Shown here piece after piece: positions 1 through 9,400 of a stretch of 64,000 nt of DNA. Origin of the DNA: Proteobacteria bacterium ST_bin12. GTDB lineage: Bacteria > Pseudomonadota > Gammaproteobacteria > Burkholderiales > Methylophilaceae. Position numbers and translations under genes: made by a program. Within the stretch, counting starts at the first letter, position 1. Every line of letters starts with the position of its first letter. A model generated the notes under the pieces. It worked only from the letters and a program-made list of their open reading frames with translations. It was not told the DNA's origin and ran no database searches. The stretch is from NCBI GenBank assembly GCA_002083635.1, contig MSXP01000006.1, forward strand, positions 62,001 through 126,000, written 5' to 3'.

Positions 1-1
1 A

Positions 2-211
2 CCCAAGGGCGATTACGCAAAAGTAAAAGCCAGCATGACCAGTCAACAACCTTTAATCGCGCCGATTAAAGCTGGGCAAGTGATTGGCAAAATCACGTTC
101 AGTTTAAACGGCAAAGTGATAAATACACAAAATCTATTAGCCGCTAAAACGGTAGAACAAGCAGGATTCTTTGGCAGAATCGCCGATAGCATTCGTCTTA
201 TGCTGATGTAA
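2..211 (+). CDS. dacC: D-alanyl-D-alanine carboxypeptidase (PBP5/6 family), C-terminal fragment
   Basis: This is the 3' end of a gene entering from the left edge; the 69 visible codons are in frame 2. The fragment matches the C-terminal beta domain of PBP5/6 carboxypeptidases (a VKASMTSQQPLIAPIKAGQ-like stretch). It ends in a short amphipathic tail, GFFGRIADSIRLMLM, of the kind these enzymes use to anchor to the periplasmic face of the inner membrane. Such enzymes trim the terminal D-Ala from peptidoglycan pentapeptides. The following ybeD and lipB give the usual proteobacterial dacA/dacC-ybeD-lipB-lipA order, which supports the call. The catalytic SxxK domain lies outside the window, so the exact paralogue (dacA or dacC) is uncertain. 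Confidence 0.85.
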   Translation, partial: PKGDYAKVKASMTSQQPLIAPIKAGQVIGKITFSLNGKVINTQNLLAAKTVEQAGFFGRIADSIRLMLM

Positions 212-225
212 TAATGGGTTAAAGC

Positions 226-504
226 ATGGCTGAACAACCAACAAACGAAGAAACATTAATCGAATTTCCCTGTGACTTCCCTATTAAAGTCATGGGTGAA
301 ACCCACCAGCATTTTACGCAAGAAGTAGTAAAAACAATTCGCAATTTAATTCCCGATTTTGATGAATCAGGTATTGAAATGCGCGGTAGTTCTGGCGGTA
401 AATATATCAGCCTGACTTGTACTGTGCATGTAACATCCAAGCCGCATCTAGATGACATTTATCGCGCCTTAACGTCTCACCCCATGGTAAAAGTTGTGCT
501 ATAA
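226..504 (+). CDS. ybeD: YbeD-type DUF493 protein
   Basis: The product is 92 residues, close to the roughly 87 residues of E. coli YbeD. It is a small alpha/beta, ACT-like DUF493 protein with the family pattern IEFPCDFPIKVMG near residues 12-25 and a central RGSSGGKYISLT stretch near 53-65. The gene starts 14 bp after the carboxypeptidase stop and ends 2 bp before lipB, so it is almost certainly co-transcribed with both. The molecular role is not firmly known; the association with lipB is conserved across proteobacteria. The ATG start gives the usual family length. Confidence 0.88.
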   Translation: MAEQPTNEETLIEFPCDFPIKVMGETHQHFTQEVVKTIRNLIPDFDESGIEMRGSSGGKYISLTCTVHVTSKPHLDDIYRALTSHPMVKVVL

Positions 505-506
505 GC

Positions 507-1127
507 ATGCAACTGCTTGGCCGCGATTTAGGTCGCACCGATTACCAAACCACATTGGCAGCCATGCAAGTCTTTACCGCCAATCGTAATGCTGAAACGC
601 CTGATGAATGTTGGCTTACAGAGCATACCAGCGTCTATACTTTAGGCCTCAATCGTCAAGGTACTAGATTGCCCGATAACGATATCCCAGTAGCACTTGT
701 AGATCGTGGCGGTAAAATTACCTATCATGGCATTGGCCAAGTGATCATTTATGTGCTGATTGATTTAAAGCGCCGCCAGCTCAATGTGCCCCAATTGGTG
801 CAAATCATGGAATACAGCATGATTGAATTATTAGCCCGTTATAATGTGAATGCCGAAACCAAAAATGATTCGCCTGGCGTTTATGTGCGAGTAGATGGCG
901 AGCAACAAAAAATCGCCTCACTTGGCTTGCGGCTTAAAAATCAATGCAGCTATCATGGCCTAAGTTTAAATGTGGATATGGATTTAGGCCCATTTAAAGC
1001 GATTGACCCTTGTGGCTATGCGGGTTTACAAATGACGCAAACCAAAGATTTGGGTATTGAGAAAACGCCGCATGAGTTGGGGCAGGAGTTAATGCAATTA
1101 TTGAAAGAAAAATTAGCAAATGTCTAA
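507..1127 (+). CDS. lipB: Octanoyl-ACP:protein octanoyltransferase LipB
   Basis: LipB moves octanoate from octanoyl-ACP to lipoyl domains of 2-oxoacid dehydrogenases and the glycine cleavage H protein, the first step of lipoate synthesis in the cytoplasm. The 206-residue product carries the family signature RGGKITYHGIGQ (about 67-78). The catalytic lysine is in KIASLGLR (K135) and the acyl-thioester cysteine in DPCGYAGLQMTQ (C169). The ATG lies 2 bp after ybeD. The 3' end overlaps lipA by 8 bp, which implies translational coupling of the two lipoate enzymes. Confidence 0.96.
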   Translation: MQLLGRDLGRTDYQTTLAAMQVFTANRNAETPDECWLTEHTSVYTLGLNRQGTRLPDNDIPVALVDRGGKITYHGIGQVIIYVLIDLKRRQLNVPQLVQIMEYSMIELLARYNVNAETKNDSPGVYVRVDGEQQKIASLGLRLKNQCSYHGLSLNVDMDLGPFKAIDPCGYAGLQMTQTKDLGIEKTPHELGQELMQLLKEKLANV

Positions 1128-2103
1128 TATTGTTACAAATGACACGTCTACAATAAACAATACGCCTGCCAAAAAAGTGGCGGGCGTTAAGCAGATTGAC
1201 GCAGAAAAAACCGCGCGCATCCCCATTAAAATAATTCCGCAACCCATGTTGCGCAAGCCTGAATGGATTCGCATGAAAGTGCCTGATAGCGCGCGCTTTC
1301 AAGAGATTAAGCAGGTGTTGCGAGATAATAATCTGCACACCGTTTGTGAAGAAGCCAGTTGCCCTAATATTGGCGAATGCTTTAGTGGCGGCACCGCTAC
1401 TTTTATGATTTTGGGCGATATATGTACGCGCCGCTGTCCGTTTTGTGATGTTGCGCATGGCAAACCGCTTGCGCCAGATGTGAATGAACCCGAAAACTTG
1501 GCGCGCACTATCGCGCAAATGCGCCTTAAATATGCGGTAATTACCAGTGTAGACCGCGATGATTTAAAAGATGGCGGTGCACAGCATTTTGTAGATTGCA
1601 TCCGTGCGGTGCGCGCAGCTTCACCTAGCATCAAAATTGAAATTCTAGTGCCTGATTTTAGAGGTAGATTAGATGTTGCATTGCATATTTTGCGCAATGC
1701 TCCACCTGATGTGATGAACCATAATCTGGAAACCGTACCGCGTTTATATAAACAGGCAAGACCTGGTTCAGACTACCAAAACTCTCTCAGCCTGCTTAAA
1801 GAGTTCCACGCCATGTATCCAGATGTACCAACCAAATCTGGCCTAATGCTGGGGCTGGGTGAAACTGATGATGAAATTATTCAAGTCATGCAAGATTTGC
1901 GCGCGCACAATGTCAGCATGCTAACACTAGGGCAATATTTACAGCCCAGCGTTCACCATTTGCCAGTCATGCGCTATGTTGAGCCAGCGATTTTTGACAG
2001 TTTGAAACAAGAAGCAGATGCAATGGGCTTTAATAATACCGCCAGCGGCCCCATGGTAAGAAGTAGTTACCACGCTGACGCTCAAGCGCATAGTCTTACT
2101 TAA
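1120..2103 (+). CDS. lipA: Lipoyl synthase LipA (radical SAM)
   Basis: LipA inserts two sulfurs into the protein-bound octanoyl group, completing lipoyl cofactor. The 327-residue product has both iron-sulfur motifs: the auxiliary cluster C76-x4-C81-x5-C87 (the sacrificed sulfur donor) and the radical-SAM motif C102-x3-C106-x2-C109 (CTRRCPFC). The conserved C-terminal RSSYHA (about 314-319) supplies the serine ligand of the auxiliary cluster. The first 40 or so residues are a variable extension. It overlaps lipB by 8 bp and lies 8 bp before gshA. Confidence 0.97.
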   Translation: MSNIVTNDTSTINNTPAKKVAGVKQIDAEKTARIPIKIIPQPMLRKPEWIRMKVPDSARFQEIKQVLRDNNLHTVCEEASCPNIGECFSGGTATFMILGDICTRRCPFCDVAHGKPLAPDVNEPENLARTIAQMRLKYAVITSVDRDDLKDGGAQHFVDCIRAVRAASPSIKIEILVPDFRGRLDVALHILRNAPPDVMNHNLETVPRLYKQARPGSDYQNSLSLLKEFHAMYPDVPTKSGLMLGLGETDDEIIQVMQDLRAHNVSMLTLGQYLQPSVHHLPVMRYVEPAIFDSLKQEADAMGFNNTASGPMVRSSYHADAQAHSLT

Positions 2104-2111
2104 GGATTAAT

Positions 2112-3407
2112 ATGGTCCCACATTTAACAACCGCACTCAACGGTCCTCTACTCACTTTAGAAAAGCGCATGTTAGAAGCCATGCCAAAAATCGAGCACTG
2201 GTTTCGTTCGCAATGGCTAGAGTATGCTTCACCTTTTTACGCCTCAGTCGATTTGCGTAATTCAGGTTTTAAACTAGCGCCTGTTGACACTAACCTGTTT
2301 CCAGGTGGTTTTAATAATCTAAACCCCGATTTTTTAAGTTTAAGTGTGCAAGCCGCACAAGTTGCAGTAGAAAAAATCTGCCCTGAAGCGCATCGTTTAA
2401 TGATTATTCCTGAAAACCACACCCGCAATACATATTACTTGCGCAATGTGGTTGAGCTGGTGAATATCATGAAAGCCGCTGGTTTGGATGTACGCGTGGG
2501 AACCATTAATCCAGAAATTACAGAACCGACTACGCTTGAAGCGCATGACGGGCAAATACTTTTATTAGAGCCTGTGATACGTGTAGGTAACCGTATTAAG
2601 TTAATTAATAAAGAATTAGGAGATTTTGATAGTTGCGCAATTTTGCTCAACAACGATTTATCGGGCGGCGTGCCAGATATACTCAAAAATTTAGAGCAAG
2701 ATTTAATTCCGCCATTGCACGCTGGCTGGCACGTTAGACGAAAATCAAAACATTTCGACGCTTATAACCGCGTAGTAAGTGAATTTTCTAAGCTTTTAGA
2801 TATAGATGAATGGTTATTAAACCCCTATTTTGAAACATGCGGTGAGATTGATTTTCATGCGCGCACAAGCGAAGAATGTTTAGCGCTAAAAGTGGAACAA
2901 CTGATTACCAAAATTAAAGCAAAATATGCGGAATACGGCGTAACGCAAGAGCCATTTGTGATTGTAAAAGCCGACGCTGGCACTTACGGCATGGGCATTA
3001 TGACAGTGAAATCACCTGACGATGTGCGCGATTTAAATCGCAAAGCACGCAATAAAATGTCGGTAATTAAAGAGGGCCAACAAGTTTCAGAAGTGATTAT
3101 TCAAGAGGGCGTTTATACCTTTGAAAGTATTGACGATGCAGTGGCTGAGCCAGTTGTGTATATGATGGATCACTATGTGATTGGCGGTTTTTATCGCGTG
3201 CATACTGGCCGAGGTATTGATGAAAATTTAAATGCGCCTGGCTCACAGTTTGTGCCACTAGCGTTTGAAAAGCCTTGTAGCCTGCCAGATTGCACAGGTG
3301 CCCCAGATACAGTGCCAAACCGCTTTTATGCCTATGGCGTAGTCGCGCGCTTGGCATTACTCGCTGCTGCGATTGAGTTGCAAGAAACAGACCCGCTTAA
3401 CGCATAA
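2112..3407 (+). CDS. gshA: Glutamate-cysteine ligase, T. ferrooxidans-type GshA
   Basis: This 431-residue protein resembles the betaproteobacterial / Acidithiobacillus type of glutamate-cysteine ligase, which is not the E. coli GshA type. It makes gamma-glutamylcysteine, the first step of glutathione synthesis. Visible family-like stretches are FPGGFNNLNPDF (about 64-75), NHTRNTYYL (about 102-110) and VKADAGTYGMGIMTV (about 289-303). The adjacent gshB, 18 bp downstream on the same strand, completes the pathway and makes the call secure. Glutathione also feeds formaldehyde detoxification in many methylotrophs, but nothing here shows that directly. Confidence 0.9.
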   Translation: MVPHLTTALNGPLLTLEKRMLEAMPKIEHWFRSQWLEYASPFYASVDLRNSGFKLAPVDTNLFPGGFNNLNPDFLSLSVQAAQVAVEKICPEAHRLMIIPENHTRNTYYLRNVVELVNIMKAAGLDVRVGTINPEITEPTTLEAHDGQILLLEPVIRVGNRIKLINKELGDFDSCAILLNNDLSGGVPDILKNLEQDLIPPLHAGWHVRRKSKHFDAYNRVVSEFSKLLDIDEWLLNPYFETCGEIDFHARTSEECLALKVEQLITKIKAKYAEYGVTQEPFVIVKADAGTYGMGIMTVKSPDDVRDLNRKARNKMSVIKEGQQVSEVIIQEGVYTFESIDDAVAEPVVYMMDHYVIGGFYRVHTGRGIDENLNAPGSQFVPLAFEKPCSLPDCTGAPDTVPNRFYAYGVVARLALLAAAIELQETDPLNA

Positions 3408-3425
3408 CTTAACACTCAAAAATAC

Positions 3426-4382
3426 GTGAAATTTCTTTTTATTTTAGATAAATTAGATAGCCTTAAAAGCTATAAAGACACCAGCATCGCCATCATGCGC
3501 GAAGCGGCTAAACGCGGGCATAGCTTATATGTATGTCGGCAGCATGACGTTTTTTTACGCAATCAATTGGTTAAAATGAATGCCAATGCTTTTAGCTTTA
3601 GCAAAGGCGAAAAATGGTATGAATTAGGCGCCAGCCAAGAATTGTTACCCAGCGAATTTAGCGCTGTTTTAATGCGCAAAGATCCTCCGTTTGATAATGA
3701 ATATTTATACAGCACTTATTTACTAGAGTTAGCCAGCAATCAGGGCGCGCGCATTATCAACAATCCGTCTGCGATTCGCGGTTGGAACGAAAAACTATCA
3801 GTCGCTAAATTTCCACAATTTGCACCAGAATTTTTGGTGACGGCTAATAACGATTTAATTCGCGCATTTTTAGCAGCGCACAAAGATATTATTGTAAAAC
3901 CGCTAGATGGCATGGGCGGCTCTGGCATTTTCAGGCTCACCGAATCAGACCCTAATATTGGCCCTATTTTAGAAACATCTACAAAATTTGGCGCGCAAAC
4001 TGTTATGGCGCAACGTTATTTGCCCGCCATTCTGCAAGGCGATAAACGCATTATCGTCATCAACGGTGAACACTTGCCTTATGCTTTGGCGCGCATTCCT
4101 AAAGCAGGCGAAACGCGCGGCAACTTAGCCGCTGGCGGCACAGGGGTAGCGCAGCCATTAAGTGAACGTGATATTGAAATTGCCACTACAATAGGTAAAG
4201 TTTTAAAAGATAATGGCCTGTTTTTAGTTGGCCTAGATGTAATTGGCGACTACTTAACTGAGATTAACGTAACTAGCCCCACAGGCATGGTGGAAATTGC
4301 CGCACAGACCCAAAATTCAAATTTACCGTGTAATCCAGCCGAGATTTTCATGACTGCGCTTGAAGGTATTTGCCAGCCATAA
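3426..4382 (+). CDS. gshB: Glutathione synthetase GshB
   Basis: GshB is the ATP-grasp enzyme that joins glycine to gamma-glutamylcysteine. The 318-residue product, near the 315 of E. coli, starts at GTG 18 bp after gshA, giving the canonical N-terminus KFLFILDKLDSLKSYKDTS. The ATP-grasp features are the glycine-rich loop KPLDGMGGSGIF (about 158-169), the segment GDKRIIVINGE (about 202-212) and the metal-binding GLDVIGDYLTEINVTSPTG near the C-terminus. The gene pair is a two-step glutathione operon, probably continuing from lipA. Confidence 0.96.
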   Translation: MKFLFILDKLDSLKSYKDTSIAIMREAAKRGHSLYVCRQHDVFLRNQLVKMNANAFSFSKGEKWYELGASQELLPSEFSAVLMRKDPPFDNEYLYSTYLLELASNQGARIINNPSAIRGWNEKLSVAKFPQFAPEFLVTANNDLIRAFLAAHKDIIVKPLDGMGGSGIFRLTESDPNIGPILETSTKFGAQTVMAQRYLPAILQGDKRIIVINGEHLPYALARIPKAGETRGNLAAGGTGVAQPLSERDIEIATTIGKVLKDNGLFLVGLDVIGDYLTEINVTSPTGMVEIAAQTQNSNLPCNPAEIFMTALEGICQP

Positions 4383-4405
4383 TCAAGTCGCGTTATAGTG
4401 GCGTT

Positions 4406-5449
4406 ATGCGCTTACTTTTAATTTTGGCAATTTGCTTGCTTGCTACCTCATGCACCGAACCAGAACCCATCCACAACACCCAAAGTTATGTTTTTGGCAC
4501 ACTTGTAGATATCACCATTTATGGTGAGCCAGAAGCAGAAGCGCAAGAATTAGCATCTGAAATTATTCGCGATTTTCAAGCGTTGCACAATCGCTTACAT
4601 GCTTGGCGAGCAAGCGAAATTAAATCGCTCAACTTTGCATTTAAGCGCAGTAGTTTACCAGTCACTATTGAGCCAGACGTAGCAGCGATGATTTCGGACG
4701 CCACCGCACTTTCTATTCAATCAAAAGGTGCTTTTAATCCAGCAATCGGTAACTTAATCAATTATTGGGGCTTTCAAAACGATGAATTTAAGCCCATCAA
4801 AATTGACGACAGCAAAATTAAGACTTTAGTCAGCCACAATCCTCACATGGTGGATATTGTGATTCATAATGGCAAAGCATCTAGCCGTAACCGTCATGTT
4901 CAACTCGATTTAGGCGGCTATGCTAAAGGTTATGCGCTAGATAATGCGCTGCAAACTTTGCGTAAACATGGTGTTAGAAACGCCTTAATTAATATTGGTG
5001 GCAACATTATTGCGTTGGGCAAACATGGCGATCAGCCATGGCGCGTCGGCATTCAACATCCCCGCAAACCTAGCGCGATTGCCACAATCGAACTTGAAAG
5101 CGGCTGGGCGATTGGCACTTCGGGCGATTACCAGCGTTATTTTATGCTTAAAGGTAAGCGCTATTGCCACATTGTTGACCCCGCAACTGGTTACCCAGTT
5201 AGTGACATACAAGCCGTTACTGTGCTTATTCCACCACAAACTAACGCAGGCACGTTATCCGATGTAACATCTAAGCCTATTTTTATCGCAAAGCCCAATC
5301 AGCGCGCTAAAGTTGCTCAAGAAATGGGCGTTGAAAATTTTATTGTGATTGAAGCTGACGACAAAATTTTGATTAGCGCGGAAATGTCCAAACGCATTAA
5401 GTGGACCGACGCTGCCACTGCAAAGTATGTTACGCAAATTCAGCCTTAA
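4406..5449 (+). CDS. apbE: FAD:protein FMN transferase, exported ApbE
   Basis: ApbE covalently attaches FMN from FAD to threonine residues of periplasmic flavoproteins such as NqrC/RnfG-type subunits. I chose the ATG at 4406 because it gives a proper signal sequence, MRLLLILAICLLATSC, with a lipobox-like end at C16; upstream in-frame starts add a polar leader. The 347-residue product has the family core LDLGGYAKGYALDNAL, ALINIGGNIIALG and the C-terminal metal-binding region TLSDVTSKP. It lies 23 bp after gshB and overlaps the start of the NusG-domain-II gene by 23 bp. No obvious flavoprotein target is encoded in the window. Confidence 0.92.
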   Translation: MRLLLILAICLLATSCTEPEPIHNTQSYVFGTLVDITIYGEPEAEAQELASEIIRDFQALHNRLHAWRASEIKSLNFAFKRSSLPVTIEPDVAAMISDATALSIQSKGAFNPAIGNLINYWGFQNDEFKPIKIDDSKIKTLVSHNPHMVDIVIHNGKASSRNRHVQLDLGGYAKGYALDNALQTLRKHGVRNALINIGGNIIALGKHGDQPWRVGIQHPRKPSAIATIELESGWAIGTSGDYQRYFMLKGKRYCHIVDPATGYPVSDIQAVTVLIPPQTNAGTLSDVTSKPIFIAKPNQRAKVAQEMGVENFIVIEADDKILISAEMSKRIKWTDAATAKYVTQIQP

Positions 5450-5840
5450 CTTTAAAAAAGGCATTTTTAATCAGCATCCCAAGCTATTGTTGGGTGATTG
5501 GCTGATAATATTCTTTAGTGCAATCAGCATTATTTTGATGTTTCAACAATTTTGGGTAATGACACCTGCAAGCCAATTTAAAATTAGGCATGGTAACGAA
5601 ATTATTGGGATTTTTGATTTAAACCAAAGTCGCGAACTGCATATTAAAGGTGCGTTAGGTGAATCACATATCAGCATACAAAATGGGCGCGTGCGCTTTA
5701 AGCAATCGCCTTGCAGCAACCAATATTGCGTACATCAAGGCTGGTTAACCCGTGCAGGGCAAGTGGCTATTTGCTTGCCCAATCAAATTAGCTTGCAATT
5801 AATGGGTGCAAAAAGCGCTTATGATTCGCTCAATTATTAA
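5427..5840 (+). CDS. Membrane-anchored NusG domain II protein
   Basis: The 137-residue product has one N-terminal membrane helix (about residues 24-43) followed by a NusG domain II-like beta barrel facing the periplasm. Its signature is the paired-cysteine stretch SPCSNQYCVHQGW, then a further cysteine in QVAICLPNQISLQL. These are the usual features of NusG-domain-II proteins encoded beside ApbE and Gx-family membrane proteins. It overlaps apbE by 23 bp and is followed 24 bp later by a Gx-type gene, so the three form one unit. Function is unknown; a redox or electron-transfer accessory role is inferred only from neighbours. Confidence 0.8.
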   Translation: MLRKFSLNFKKGIFNQHPKLLLGDWLIIFFSAISIILMFQQFWVMTPASQFKIRHGNEIIGIFDLNQSRELHIKGALGESHISIQNGRVRFKQSPCSNQYCVHQGWLTRAGQVAICLPNQISLQLMGAKSAYDSLNY

Positions 5841-5864
5841 ATGTAAATCCTAGCAATCAGCGCA

Positions 5865-6377
5865 ATGAAAAACCGTACCATTGTCATACACGCCACGCCA
5901 GAAGATCACCAAATTGCCAAACTAACAGCGCTAGCGATTGGCTTACACATGATAGAAGCTATTATTCCGTCGCCATTACCTGGCGTTAAACCCGGCATTG
6001 CTAATATCGTGACACTCTATGTGCTTTATCAATACGGGTTCAAAACTGCAGCTTGGGTCAGCTTGCTACGCGTGTTTGCCAGCAGTTTATTATTAGGGCA
6101 GTTTTTATCGCCTACTTTTATGTTAAGTATTAGCGGCGCGTTGCTTAGTTTGAGTGCTTTATTTATTGCAAAACATTTACCATCCCAATACTTTAGCGTG
6201 ATTACTTTAAGCATAATCGCTGCGTTTGCACACATTGCTGGGCAGTTAATCGTGGTTAGATTTTGGTTAATCCCACACACCGGAATTGTGTATTTAATCC
6301 CTATTTTTTGTTTAGCTGCTTTAATATTTGGGCTAATAAATGGGTTAATTACTGCTAAATTATTCAGTCAAAAATAG
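5865..6377 (+). CDS. Gx-type / heptaprenyl-diphosphate-synthase-component-I-like membrane protein
   Basis: The product is a 170-residue hydrophobic protein with about five membrane helices. It carries the family motif EAIIPSPLPGVKPGIANIVTLYVLYQYG (about residues 29-56), in which the PGxKPGxAN loop is diagnostic. The family is annotated as heptaprenyl diphosphate synthase component I or as a Gx ECF-type transporter subunit. There is no companion prenyl synthase in the window. It ends the apbE-NusG-II unit and is followed by a strong terminator shared with the convergent pilY1. Confidence 0.82.
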   Translation: MKNRTIVIHATPEDHQIAKLTALAIGLHMIEAIIPSPLPGVKPGIANIVTLYVLYQYGFKTAAWVSLLRVFASSLLLGQFLSPTFMLSISGALLSLSALFIAKHLPSQYFSVITLSIIAAFAHIAGQLIVVRFWLIPHTGIVYLIPIFCLAALIFGLINGLITAKLFSQK

Positions 6378-6390
6378 TATTAATCATGTA

Positions 6391-6424
6391 AAAAAGCCAT
6401 TCTCAATTACTGAGAATGGCTTTT
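6391..6424. terminator. Bidirectional terminator between the Gx gene and pilY1
   Basis: A perfect 14-bp stem (AAAAGCCATTCTCA paired with TGAGAATGGCTTTT, loop ATTAC) lies in the gap between convergent genes. The A-run on one side and T-run on the other let it serve both directions. Confidence 0.88.
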
Positions 6425-6446
6425 AACTGACTTATTAACTTAAGGT

Positions 6447-9400
6447 CTATTCATTTATTAATTCACGCCATATCACGCGATGATTCGTGAACCCTGAAGC
6501 AGAACCACCAGTAAATGTAGGTTGCTGCGGCGGGAACTGCGGTGTTGGATTATCTGCTGTCACCACATTGACCACCGGCTTACCTTTAATATAAAGAATG
6601 TTCAAGCCAACAATCGGTGCATTTGTTTTACTTGCCACAACATTACCAGCTACCGATGCGCCTGTTTTGTAATCTAGGAAATTAAGCCAACCATAACCTC
6701 CAGGAGAGCAAACAGTATTGGAAGGTACTGTGGTTGGCAATAACAAAGTACCAAACACAAGCTGAGCAGGTACGCTTTGACGCTCACCCGTGTCAGGCAA
6801 ATCAATATACCAACCTCTACCACTGGCAAAATTTACCTGATTTGCTGGCTGTTGTACCGTTCTTGTCGCTGCATCTGCATTATTAACCAGTGTCTGTTTA
6901 ACCATTAATGAGCTTGCGCGCGGATTATCAAGCGCAGTCGTCGCAGTTGCTTCATCGGTAATCGCATAAATGGTTTGTTGTTGGTTATCAGTTAAATCAC
7001 TGGTTCCCAAATACTTACCTGTACCAACATACAACACCCGCTTACCACTAATCTCAACTAATTCTGGCCTTGCTGTGATTGGCTGAACGACACCACTTGA
7101 GTCTCTTAGCACAGCCACCTTAAACGGATTAGTTGTAGACTTAGGTAGATTAATATTAAAACGCCATACATTACCGAGTAAATCACCACCGTAAATAAAT
7201 GCTGCTTGGTTGTTTACTTCAGCATCTACAATAAAGGCGTTGATTTTTGAAAGTCCGCTTGGTGTTGTTGCACTGCCAACATCGGTATCATATTTACTAA
7301 TAATCGTACCCGTAACGGCGTTTACTACATAGAGTGCACCCTCGCCACGGTTTGTGCCTGCTACATTATTATAACCAGTAGTAAATACGACTACCCATGT
7401 GCCATCTGCTTTTTTGGTAATCACAGGGTTGCCATAGCTATAACCAATATCGTCATCATCACTGGCATCAAACTCCCACAATAATTGAGGTGAATTCGGA
7501 ACGGTGATATCTAGGGCAAAGTAACCTTCACCACCACCATTTAAACCAGCTACTAATATCGTCCGCCAAACTGCATTGTTAGCAATGGTACAATTGGCCG
7601 TACAGATATCGTTAATGACTATATCTCCATCAACATAATATGAGTGACTGACACCATTACCATAATTTTTATCGGCAAGCTTCCATAGATTATTCATCAC
7701 CATTGTTGGTACGTAAGCCCAACGTTCGTTGCCGTTAGTTGCGTCAATGGCATGCAACATACCATCATTCGAGCCGATATAAATCGTACCTGCTCGATTT
7801 GCTTGCGTCGTTTTAAAGGCACCTATCGTGCTGTCTGGGCCATATCCGGGATCTGCAAAATTGGCTTTGGGCGCACCAACAAACACAGGGGTGGAGTCGA
7901 TTAAGTCACCTAATACAGATTCGCGGAAGCGATATAGTCTACTATCTACTACACCATCGGTATTGCTGGCACGATCTTCATAACCATTGTTACCACGTAA
8001 GAAATTAATCAAAGTAGTCGTGTTAGCCAAAGCGCGCTGCTCGGTAGTTAATGTGCTCCATTGGCTTAAATTATTAGATAAAAACGCATTCGTAAAGTTG
8101 CCCGTTTTGCCTGCCACGTTTAAGTTTGCAGCATTAAAAGCACCCAAAGTCCCCGATACATTCATGAAAATATTGCGTGAATCTGTCGTATCGCTTACAA
8201 AACTTTGCATTGTGCCCGTGCAAGAAGTGGCAATTTCAACTTTACAATCCGTACCATCTAGCACGCCTGGGGCACTACATGTAGCGGTAGTAGAGCCAGG
8301 TGTTACACACTGATAAACAGTGCTATTACCTTCTGCAACACCAACAACGCTACTAGGTGCTGCGCAACTATCCGCAATCACGTTTTCAATACACCACGTG
8401 GCGTCCTCGCTTACCTCACCAGTATTGGTGTTAATAGTTCTAGCTTCCAAGTTACCCGTCCATTTAACGCTGGTATAACTCGCCACATAAGTAAAATTAT
8501 CGCCCGAAACAGGGTTAAGTGTACTGGTAGCTGCCGCTGCGCCTGCACCTACTTTGGCCGTAATTGAGCTCAATGCTTCGGTTAACGATGTTGATAATTG
8601 ATTTGGATTTTTCGCGCTGAAGTAAGAACCCTGACCATTGACTGCAGCATGCCACAAGTCATCTACTGCAGTTTGTGAATCTGCAGCAGGCAGTGGCCAA
8701 TTGCGAGTCCCTTGTTTTAATTCAAAAAAATCACCTTCAGTCGCTGTTCTGTAATCAGATGTATAAGTCAGCGATGCATCTACACCTAAACCCAGTGTAA
8801 AAGTGGTCATATGCTGTTTTAAATTATTATCTGTAGGTGTAACGAACACATTATTTTCACACACATCGCCTGTGGTGCCGTTTGGTCTTGTGCTACCAGT
8901 ACATTGAGCTGAGCCTGGAGTACCAGTGCGTAAATCGGTATCGTAATAATATTTGGCCACATCTGATAGGCTGTTACTACTTGCTGTCGGGCCTTCAAAT
9001 TGAGGTCTAGGCGTGCTACCACCATCCATATTACCAATGGTGGTCGATCCATTTATTTCCACTCCTCCGTTACCGTTCCAGTATCCATCTGTAGTCAATA
9101 TAGAAAAGTTTTGTTGACATGAAAACTGTACAGGATCTTGCGAGCTGACTCCTGCACTAGAACCTCTACCTGAAAAAATACGTCCCACTGTAGATAACGA
9201 CTGTCTCAATGGTGTACCACCATTTGGATTTGCCGCAAACAACCTGTTGTACCAATTTGACTTTTGCGTTGCATTATATTGTGCTACTGGCAAATAGTTG
9301 CTACTTGCATTGTTAATCGTGATAAAACCCACTCTAAAACGTGTGTCTATAGACTGAAATGCTAAGCTAGTTGAAGATTTCATCAATTGCATGCGAGTAC

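Noticed and set aside
994..1697. Minus-strand frames of 130-174 codons inside lipB/lipA
   Set aside because: They are antisense to two genes with full catalytic motifs and show no family features.
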